This document shows positions 12,076-24,000 of a stretch of 64,000 bases of DNA, piece by piece (the first letter of the stretch is position 1; each line of letters begins with the position of its first letter). The notes beneath the pieces are model-generated. The model saw nothing but the letters and a program-made list of their open reading frames with translations, was not told the origin of the DNA and searched no databases. The stretch is from NCBI RefSeq assembly GCF_012273895.1, contig NC_052105.1, forward strand, positions 310,001 through 374,000, written 5' to 3'. Both the position numbers and the translations under genes were made by a program. The DNA is from Zerene cesonia. Taxonomy: Eukaryota > Arthropoda > Insecta > Lepidoptera > Pieridae.

Positions 12076-15000
12076 GTAAGTCTTCTAAACACTGGTAATA
12101 ACATTTTTATTGAATCGTTGCTACACTTTTATTCACCAGTGTTGAGAAATAGTTCAATAATTCAATTCTTAATAATGAAAAACGTTATATATAGAAAAAA
12201 TTATAAATATGTTATCCAAGATTAACTGAAACTACCATTAAAATATTATTTATAACACTTTATTCTAATATCACGTGATAGACATTTATAAGAAATTTTC
12301 TCTATTGTATTTATAGTACTATTGCCCATTATAATACATAATCTTACGAAAATTAGTACATTTTTCCAATTTTCATAAGATTCGCGAAACTCAAGATAGA
12401 TATAATATCATTTGAATCACAATGTACAACTATTAATAAATTGTCCCGAAAATGATCTAATCACGGTGCAAATCTCCGCTCGCAGAGTTGTGTCATCTGT
12501 TCTGTTGCCCAGTGCAATAGTGAGACATGCAGATGGATGGGCCCAGTTTATCAACGGAGGCTGCGGTCGTCTTGCCGATTTTATGGAGCCTTTAATCAAT
12601 TTAAGCTGACCTATAAATTCTGGCCATTGTGGCATCAATGCCTACAGATATCTGTAAACTTAATTGTGTAGATCTGATTAGAGTTTGTGATGTATAGCCG
12701 GAGTGTTAGAGCTCGGGTTGGACGTGGAGCGGGGAGAAGTAGGTTTATACATAATGGCTGATTGTTATTTATATTCTGAGCTTATGATATTCACGAATAC
12801 ATAAATCGAAAGGGCACTTTAGTTTCACAACAATTTAAACGATAGTGATAACGAAATTTCAATAAATATTTAGCAAAGTTCATTATTTACAGAAATTATG
12901 AGGGAAAAAAACATTTCGTGCGTGGAACTGTTTTGCATAAAACAAGCTGCTATATCAACTTTATTTTTTCTATTTCTCATCTAAAAATAGTGTCCCATTG
13001 TAAAATTATATACACTATCGTTTAATACCTGAGTTTAATAAGCAAGCTAGCTAACAGACAATTCTGTCTTAATAATATTACAAATATTAAACCACGTTAT
13101 GATAGAAAACTGTAAAACACAATATCATCGTAGAAGCACTTCTTGACTATTGGAGCAAGTTGTCATTAAACAGAAATTTTGAAAGGACATTTGGAGGGGT
13201 GTCAAGTGATATTATACGGGTGTTGATCCCTTAACCATTAATATGCTGGCCACTGAAGCGATTCTGAGGGCGGTTCGACAGTGAAAAATGATGGTGTGGG
13301 CTGCAGGTGGTGATAAGCTGGCTACTTTAAGAGGCATAGCGCATTTTTATGTGTGTAGTTGAGAAAGGGTGGTAAAATAATTGTGTGGGATTTAGATAGC
13401 TGTTTTTAGCGTAGTAATTTTTGTTATAACTTTATTATAAGGTATTTATTTTAAAGCGATGTGTATAAAAACTCCAGGTTCTCGATTCGACGCTGTTTTT
13501 CTGGTTTTATAGCTTTATAACTCCGTGGGTTTTCAACCTGTCAACGCGAAGAATTTTCATAATCGGTTCAATAGTTACCTTGATAAGCGCGGACAAATAG
13601 GTAAACTCTTCAAGTTTATATCACTTAATAAATAAATTGTTTTCATTTATTAGCCAATTTTAGGTATTTTTTGCAAATATATTAAGTTTATTTTCAGAAG
13701 ATAAGAATGGGTACGTAGTAGGCCTAACTTCAGAAAGTAAACAAAGTAAGATGATACATAAATTATATTAAAATTAATTTAGCTCGGTCCCGCTCCGGGG
13801 CCTATATTTCAATTTAAGTTGGAGCCAAAAACTTTCAGTGGTGGCTAAGAAAATAATATGAAACATCAAGGTTTTCAATAAAAAGAATACATACAATATT
13901 AAACTTTAACGCGTACAAATAATGTTCAATTTAAAATGTTGGAATAAGGAGATGAGTATTGAAATCATACTTTAATTTCATTTCGAAAATAATTAATTAT
14001 TATATTAGTTATTACGCTCGTCTTCTCTCGAACCCGCGACTTTTCGCTGTAAGTCCAAGGTCCTAACCACTGGTCAACAAGTGTATGCACTAACTGCAAC
14101 ATTTATATATCTAAAGGATTAACAAGTTGTACTTGTATTACTAAAAGTAAATGGGGTCCGAATACGTAACTTTTTAGGGAAATGTGAAAAATTGCAAACA
14201 TTACGATAATGGACGTGGAACGTTAGCCTAAATGAAAGTGGTATCCCCCCTTCTTATCATCCAATCCGTGTGCGAATTACATCACGTATACAACTAATTA
14301 TACTCAATGCCAATGCATACCGTAGTCTGTATCACGAAAAAGAAAACAACAATATAGTTTGAGTGATTTTTTATGTAATTACATAATCCCTCAAATCTAC
14401 GACAATCCTGGCCTTATCCCAAAGGAATTCTTGCGTCGCACTCAATCTTTAAATGCAGCTTAAAAAGTCGCTCTGCCTTTATTATTTTAAAGGCTGTAAA
14501 GTTCCCCCATTTTCTTAATTACGACTCCAGGCTTTCTCTAATTACATACAAAACAAAAACAAACGAATGAAATTATTCACGAATTTCTCAGAACCGCCGA
14601 ATTAAAAAATGTAATTTGCCTTTTATATTTAATGTAATTTTAATCAAGAGACATGGTTTTATAACACTGATGATAAATGTTTTTGAATAAGTTGATGCTA
14701 GATTCCCGCCCATGGCTTCGCCCATGTAAATAAAGGCAAAGATGCAGTACAGCTCCGAGGTTTTCCCGCATAGCTCTTCCTCCCATGATAGTTGGAATAA
14801 AAAATCCAAAGTCTCTTTTATGGTGTTAAACTAACTCTGTACAAAATTTCATGGTTTAGGCATGAATAATAGGCAGACAGGGTTGCTGGATAGCTTAAAA
14901 ACTTTTTTTGCAAGTTTAATACAGCCTTAAGGTTGAACCTAACATAGATCAATCTGCATATGCAAGTCTGGCAAAACCTATTCAGTTTTTACGTGATTGA

Positions 15001-18000
15001 CGAACATACCAACATAAATACATAAATACATTATCACATAGTGTAGTTGAGGTTTCTTTTATTTTGTTATCATTTTATGTTTTATGGGAAGGAAATGCCT
15101 TTCATTTCAGAGGAAATAGCTCAGACACCAGCTGCGAATTGTAATCGTTTTTATTTCACAATATTATTTCATATTTATCTAATCGTTATTTGGATATAAG
15201 TAACTATTATAATATCAGAAGATGATCATTGACAAATCGAGTATATTCGTGAGGAAACAAAAGAAATAGTAAAACGATCTAAATTGCATGTTATACAATT
15301 ATAATGTAACAAATGAAGTCTTTTATTTTGTATACTTCAATAAAGCGATATTATATTAAATATGTTATATGTTCTGATGTTTAATTTACAGATATACATA
15401 TTTATATTCAGATACTACTATGTCCTCTATCGTATTTGTCTCAGGTATCGTGGATGAGAAAGCGAGACCTACACATCCTGACCTCCCACATCTTCACCTA
15501 TACTGGTGACGCGAGGTTCAGTGTACTGCACCCTGAGCCCTCTGACGATTGGGACCTCAAGATAGACTATGTGCAGCCGAGGGACGCAGGCGTGTATGAG
15601 TGTCAGATCAACACCGAACCGAAAATCAATATGGCCGTTGTGTTGAATGTTGAAGGTAATATAATGTATTTATAATTTTTCGTTATAAAACAAACAATTC
15701 GGGAGAGTCACTAGCCGCAAAACATTCAAAATTGAATCATTTAATCTTTCTTTTGTTTTGCTTTTTGGCGCCAATTTAAAGTAGATATAAGATTTGATGC
15801 GTAAGTCAAGGCATTAACTACCTTTTAATGCATAATAATTGTGCTATAAGGAATAAGCTGCTTAGTGTAAAAAGTCATATGTTACTAAATGCGACGTTTT
15901 CAACAGAAGCCTATACAATAACAGATGAAATATTCTAATAACACTCAATAATATATTAAAATGAATGAATAAGACATTGTGCTTCAATCTTTAGCTTTAT
16001 AACATTTGAATTAAATAATATATTCCATCTTCAATTGAAAACAATGCAAATACCCAAATCACTGATAATTATATGCCACTTTAGCGTCACTTTTATATGC
16101 CAAATGGTATTTATCTAAAGCATTGCTAAAAACTAATGTTAACGAATGCTTCCGTAGTCTATAATCGCAACGCACGAGTCAAACTTGGACACAATATTGA
16201 ACACGTAGCATATACCGATACGTGACCCTGGGGAATTAATGGCAGATATCTTCTTCGCTCTTATGAAATATTTGTTTTCTACTTATTGGTTTTGGATGTA
16301 GGTAAACGCGAGTCATGTAGCAAAGATTGTTGACAGGTTTACAGTAGTGTTGGAATGAAAACGATGTCAGTATTGTTCCGGCCGCAATAAGCAAGATACA
16401 GCTAGTATTTTTTTATGTTTGATTTTACGTCAGTAATATACATTTAGAAAATAAAGACTTTTAAATGGATTTTTAACGTCAGTATCCCTGTGACCCCGCT
16501 CGTTCAATCTGTTAAAAAGTCTTTATCGCCCGCCCCGCGGTTTTACCTGCGTAAGTCCGTATCCCGAGATCCCGTATTCCCCAGGAATATCCAGATGAAA
16601 ATTTGCTTATATGTTTTTCCAGTTGTTCAGCTGTATACATACCTAATTTCATTGCAATTGATTCAGTAGTTTTTGCGTAAAAGAGCAAGAAACACACACA
16701 TCCTAACAAACTTTCTTATTTATAATATGAGTAGGATAGGATTTAAATAGAACATAGGTCAAATTACTGAATGATATCTCATCTACAAATTTCCTTACAT
16801 GCGATAAGAAAGGATAATTTAAGAAAGCCACATCAGCGGAAAAGATAACCCTACATTTATTTATCGTGTATACGTATTTATTCTGAGCACAAAACCAACG
16901 TCAATCATTTCCGAGTAATTTCTTCCATTCTAGTCATTTACTTATGTATAAAATCAATATAACACAGATAATAATAATTATTGTATTACGCGAAAGCGTG
17001 TTTGCTTGTTTCTCCGATAATTCTTACAGCAGTGAAACTTTTCATTCCCTTTGGGAATTTTCTTAAACTATGTGGTCGAAGCTCTCTGGACAAAGGGCTA
17101 GTAACAATCAAAGCTAAATAATCATATCTTTATTGCATAAAATAGTAAAGAGTTTAATACCATCTACAGCAGATACACAAAAATCTGAACATGCATTAAC
17201 TGAAATCCGAAACGTGACTGGAAACTCCCAAGGAGCTATTTATTTGGACTTGTACTCATGAAAAGTGGGCAAGATGTAATATTACATTCGTCTCTCGTCA
17301 TATTAGGGAGAAGCTAATGCCACGATACAAACTACACGCTATAACTCTGCCCTTATAGCTGGGTAGACGCCACCACGCGTGCCATGACGGATCGCCAAAT
17401 ATCTTGAGAGTAATTTTTTAAATCTCTACTTGTATCTAGAATATTCTTGTTGTGATTTACTGCTGCGAGATAAAATTATTTATGTATAATGGATAGCGCA
17501 TTAACATAGCAATTTGTTCAATATCTTAGATTGAGCCTTTATCTTTGAGATATGGAATAAAGCGATATGCTAATACGATTTATGCATATGAATAATACAG
17601 TAATAATATAACTTTATACTAGATAAAGATATTTAATTCTGTATAGAATCCATCTCTACTATGTACATGAAAGTTAGGTTAAACCACAGTATCGATTTGA
17701 ATAAATATAACATAATTGAAAACCCAGTGAGAATAATAGGCACTTGTTTTTTAGAAATTAATAAGCTATTGTTTAACATCTTTTCACATTGCGTTTAGAA
17801 GGCAAAATCAAAAAACTACAACATGATGGAGTTGTGTATGACAAACATTTCATTTCAAGCAAGTATAACGGAGAGACATTCTCATAATATTCGAGTTAAC
17901 TCGCTGTCAAAACCTCGTTAATCTGCACCACGAGGAATTCAAATTATACAACCAATATATATTCCACTCATCTCGCATTCATAAGCATCTTTGAAATCAG

Positions 18001-21000
18001 GGATTACTATTAAATGAGGTAACGATCAAAGGGCTGGAACACAGATCTTGTCTTCAGATTATAGCTAGATGTCGCAAATCATCAAGCATTATATAAAAAC
18101 GTGTTTATAGTTAGTGCTAATTGGATATAATAGTTAAGATAGTAGTTTGTGAGATATCATGTGTACTTGAAATCAAAAACTTGACATTGTTTGTTAGTTT
18201 TTAAATTGATAGTGAAATAAGCCTTTTGCTACACGTCAAGATTAAATTAACACTGTAATTACGTATGTTGACGACAAAAACGACCCGAATTATTTCAGAA
18301 ACATGCTACTTATTTATTAAAGTCATATTCAGGATGCTATAGTCTTGTTCACAACAGTTTAAAATTAAGTAGAGCTGGCGTCAAAAGGGACTTGAATATT
18401 TTAGTTGTTCGCAGAGTAAAAATTAACAAGGCTTTTAATTGACACTTCACTCGAAGGCATTATTATTAATTAATACTTAGTTATTTAGTGCAATTGGAAT
18501 TGGAGTATTAAATATTTTGAGGAAGTTTAGATTTTTCTGATACGAAGATGAACTAATAACCATTAGATAAACCTGCAAATTATAAGTTGCAAAAAACATT
18601 GTTTTAAATACGGAGGTGAATCGCCCAAATTGGGATATATAGAATAGGATTAGAAACATCACCACAATTTTCTCTTAAATGTTACATTATATTATACGTA
18701 AAACAACAAAACTATAATATAAAAAATCAGTGTATTACTGAACCAACATTGAAGTACCGTAAAATCAATATATTTTAGTTACATGAACTCGATAAAATAT
18801 CAAATTGAAAGGTTCCAACGCGATTCCCCGTATGCTGCGATGTACATTTTAGTTTTTATTCGTCATTTTTCAGTGCAAGTAATTTATAACCAGCCAGCAA
18901 TACATCAGCGCTTCTCAAATTCTGCTCTTTGCCAATTACAGCGCTTGTTACGCTGAAAAATGGGACGACCTCAGCTAAATGCGCATATATATCATACGAT
19001 ATATAAGTTATGAGTTACATTATATGACGTCATTTCGGCCTTTATCGCGTTTCGTGTTCCGCCCCTCTTACTTAAGAAACAGTGTTATTTTCCTTACATT
19101 TTTCATGCTGAAACAAAAGTTATCGTTTCGCTATTTCGCCGGTTTGAAAAATACGTTCGTTACGTACGGCACAGGATGTTTTGAGAAGCTCTTTATATAT
19201 TCAAAATTAATATCAAGAACTCGTCACTACGCTTTTATATGTTACTACGCTATTATATGTTTAAAAAAGACTGAACTGATTTTTACGAAACTGTTTGAAA
19301 GAGATAACACTTACCCTAAATTATCATAACGCGTATTAAATTATTCTATGTAATACAAGGAAAGCGAGGGCGAGTGACTAACATAATTCCTCATTAAGAC
19401 TCATATCCTTTTTTTCTAATTATTCCATATTTCCCATTTTGTTATAAACACTCAAGTAATTAATTAATATGAGTGAATTAAAAAAATTACAACACTTTAT
19501 GTCGCTTACAATATGTGATGCGTTAGCTTATTTTATTGTATTGGAAAAAACACAAAAATAACGCAATTAGTACTAATTTTTTACATGATAATTTATGTAA
19601 AGTAAATTGTCAAACAACGCATAATTCCATCGACAAGTTAAGCCTGTAAATATGAGTTAATAACTAGTTTGACAAAGTAGATCCCTTGAATTTCGTAATT
19701 TATGCATGATCTCTAATAGTTTATCCCCTCCTAAGCTGTTGTCTTGCATTGCAGATGAGTCATACACCCCCGCGCCCCAGACACCGCCCCGCTCAGGTAT
19801 ACCAACATTCCTCAGTTTAAGAAGCGACTTCGANNNNNNNNNNNNNNNNNNNNNNNNNNNNNNNNNNNNNNNNNNNNNNNNNNNNNNNNNNNNNNNNNNN
19901 NNNNNNNNNNNNNNNNNNNNNNNNNNNNNNNNNNNNNNNNNNNNNNNNNNNNNNNNNNNNNNNNNNNNNNNNNNNNNNNNNNNNNNNNNNNNNNNNNNNN
20001 NNNNNNNNNNNNNNNNNNNNNNNNNNNNNNNNNNNNNNNNNNNNNNNNNNNNNNNNNNNNNNNNNNNNNNNNNNNNNNNNNNNNNNNNNNNNNNNNNNNN
20101 NNNNNNNNNNNNNNNNNNNNNNNNNNNNNNNNNNNNNNNNNNNNNNNNNNNNNNNNNNNNNNNNNNNNNNNNNNNNNNNNNNNNNNNNNNNNNNNNNNNN
20201 NNNNNNNNNNNNNNNNNNNNNNNNNNNNNNNNNNNNNNNNNNNNNNNNNNNNNNNNNNNNNNNNNNNNNNNNNNNNNNNNNNNNNNNNNNNNNNNNNNNN
20301 NNNNNNNNNNNNNNNNNNNNNNNNNNNNNNNNNNNNNNNNNNNNNNNNNNNNNNNNNNNNNNNNNNNNNNNNNNNNNNNNNNNNNNNNNNNNNNNNNNNN
20401 NNNNNNNNNNNNNNNNNNNNNNNNNNNNNNNNNNNNNNNNNNNNNNNNNNNNNNNNNNNNNNNNNNNNNNNNNNNNNNNNNNNNNNNNNNNNNNNNNNNN
20501 NNNNNNNNNNNNNNNNNNNNNNNNNNNNNNNNNNNNNNNNNNNNNNNNNNNNNNNNNNNNNNNNNNNNNNNNNNNNNNNNNNNNNNNNNNNNNNNNNNNN
20601 NNNNNNNNNNNNNNNNNNNNNNNNNNNNNNNNNNNNNNNNNNNNNNNNNNNNNNNNNNNNNNNNNNNNNNNNNNNNNNNNNNNNNNNNNNNNNNNNNNNN
20701 NNNNNNNNNNNNNNNNNNNNNNNNNNNNNNNNNNNNNNNNNNNNNNNNNNNNNNNNNNNNNNNNNNNNNNNNNNNNNNNNNNNNNNNNNNNNNNNNNNNN
20801 NNNNNNNNNNNNNNNNNNNNNNNNNNNNNNNNNGTAGTGACATAACATACGCATGAAATCTCTGTATCTGACTCATTAAAATGATAAATATGAAACATCA
20901 CTTCTTCGGATTTATGAAAACCTCAAAAGAAATAACAATAGTCAACTATTATTACTCTGAATTTATCGTAATGTGCTCTGCAATTGGAATAATAATAAAA

Positions 21001-24000
21001 TATAATAGTTTAAAAAAACTAAAAAACACGCTTTGACAAAAATCATATTTTGCAAATTGAAAACTGGAATAATTTTATCAAATTAGTGTATTGTCATCGG
21101 TCCTCAATAAATCTACAAAGTTTGAACGAAATCTGGCCGTTTAAAGTGGGTCAAAATCACGCCCAAAGAAGTCGGTTACAAACAAACATACAGGTGAAGC
21201 TAATAAAAAACGTGTAAAAAACCAAAATAGGTAATAAAAGTAATACGTAGGTACTTACGAAAATAACAACGAATAGTCATTAAAATTATTTATTCAGGTT
21301 AGTAGCGTGGCTCAAGTGACGCTTATATTAAAATAGTCCCTTAAGTATGATTTTACCATTTATTTTGACTAAAGCAACGGCGATAAATAATTTTTCTCCG
21401 TGTACAAAAATTGTGCTAAATTTCTCATTCTCTTCTAGTTTCAACTTCTTATTATCAATAAATTAAATTATAAGTTGTTATACAAGGTTATATTAAAGTG
21501 AGGAAACCGTAAATTGAATGTAGGTCATGTGTTTTGTTTGTTTTTATGCAACTCCTGAATACTCTACGAAACTTTTGTTTTTATTTTCCTTGTATTTTGG
21601 ATAAATGTTAATTTGTTTTCATTGTGATGTTAAAGTAGGACAACTATTGTATTATGTCATATTTTTTCTACATTGCATCTCTAGTAATTGAATAGAAGAT
21701 TTAGATCCAACCAATTAACATGACATATAGATCTATTCTGGTTTCAAATCTCTGTATATATAAATTCATAGAACCATGTTAGTTATCATGCTCCTTGAAA
21801 ACGGCTGAACCGATACGCATGAAATTTTGTCTGCATATCGGTAGGTCTGAGAATCGGCAACGGAACATCATCAATATCAATCATACCCATAAATCATATG
21901 AGTTACGCAGAACAGCGTTTAAAGGGTCAGCTAGTATTTTTTATAAAAATCGAATATGTCTCGGTAGTTTATAATAGATATAATGACTATATCTTCAAGC
22001 GTCATTGCATCGCTTCATTAGTGTCATTTCTGTTTGCATGTGGATGTTTGTTTCAGTAGAGATCATGCTATATAGCAATACGATATGACTTTTCCATGAC
22101 TGCTTTTATCCATTTTAATTCTTGAAACAACCTGTTATTATTTGGCGACAAGTTCGCTTAAATTTTATGAAACATACTGCGTTAAAAATTATATTGATGA
22201 CGTGATTATAAATAACGGCCTTATGACTTAATATTTTCTTAATTGTGCATTTTGGCATGAAACTTTACATGATCTACCGTTTCTCCTTCATTTCTTACAC
22301 AATTATTAAACATAAATACGCTAAAATAATATTTTAAATCTGACCAAGGATTTATGTATGAATTTGAAATTACTATGCCATTCATCCTTGAAGTTATAAG
22401 GGTCTGACAGACTGACAGCTTCCGTCTGGAACAGCCCTGAAAATCATATTGCCTCGGTATATCGCAATAACTACGACATGGGTTTTAAACTATGGAAAAA
22501 TACCTATTACCTATTAGCATGTACGATATTTGACATTTTGCACTATTAATTCTCCTTTAATATTATATGGAACATGTGTGTTTATTTATCTCTTTCGCGT
22601 TGCAACGGAGCGATTATATGGTGTTACATTTGTGTTTGCAGTTGGTTAGTAGAAAATAAGCGACACTACTTTTTACTGCAGTGCAAAGTCATATTTCAGT
22701 AGGAATTGTCCTTAATTACGCGGGCAAAGCCGCGGTCGGGAACCTAGAAGTAGTATGAACATACCTATTACTAAGCGATAAGCCTCATTTGAGGTCAAAA
22801 AATTAATTAAATGCCACTTAATCGGCCTTTGAAATGAATATTAAATAAAACTACCGATACCCCACATTGAACAATCATATTTGAATGCCGTAGGATTCAA
22901 TAACCAAAATAATCTGTCACATTGTTAAAGACGTTAATTATTAAGGAATGATTTTAAGACCGGCCATCCAGATATCAAAGTAACTTATTACATCGTATTA
23001 CTTTAGATTGTTTCTTTAGCACGACAAAATTAAAATAAACAAATTCTGTTAGTGACCCCTCACTATAAAAATAAACACAAATAAAAAATAAAATTTACAT
23101 TAATTCTTATTTACAAAACTTCTGATAATGTAGGAACCCAGAATTCTGCATATTCCGTTACATGTAGCTTTATAAATATATCTCTTATTCATTTTAAATA
23201 AGATTTAAATTTGTACACAGCGGCCGCTGCAACAATCTGGGGCTCTCAAGATGTATATGTGAAAAAAGGCAGTACGATATCATTGACGTGTTCAGTTAAT
23301 GTACATTCTTCGCCGCCTTCGAGCGCATCTGTTCTATGGTAAGATAGTCCTTATATATAATAGTTTCAGGATAGAAAATGACATGCATTTATATTTGTTA
23401 CCATAACCCTTAATTGGAGCGAAAAGAAAGGAAATAATGTATGAACGAGATACCATCTATTTATGTGTTTTTAGATATTCACTGTAAAATTTCTTAAATA
23501 AGCAACAACACTGTTACTTGATACTTTAATACTAGAAAACTTTAAGAAACTTGAATTTTATTTTCATCTTACAAACACGTCAAGTCTGAAGCATTGCTAA
23601 GGGGTCTCATAGATATCACACTCTAAACTTTCCCAACATAATAATCTCAGAACCTACTAAATAAAAATTATTATTCGTATTCTATGAAGCATAATAAAAT
23701 AGAATGCGAAACTTTCCATACTTCCCTCTGATTAAATTCGATAAGCAAGACGTTTTCCCGAGAGATTGGTCCAGATAGATTACCTAAGCCAATTTGTATT
23801 TATAAACCGCTCTGAAAACCTCTATGACAAGGCTCTATTGCTATGGACTCTAAATTACAGTTCATAACATTCATTTTGCAACGTTATTTACACTCTTTTA
23901 TATTATTAGCCTTGCCAAAAAATTAGGTGCTGGTTGACAATATTTTATAGTTCAATTTTATATTTTTAACATGCTTTTATTATCCGTATGATTGTATATA

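Noticed and set aside
18979..19329. 116-codon + strand frame in a Dpr intron
   Set aside because: Composition is typical of chance frames in AT-rich DNA, with no domain, signal peptide or splice context.
19657..20901. Open frames of 345-414 codons on both strands
   Set aside because: They exist only because the 1000-N gap contains no stop codons.
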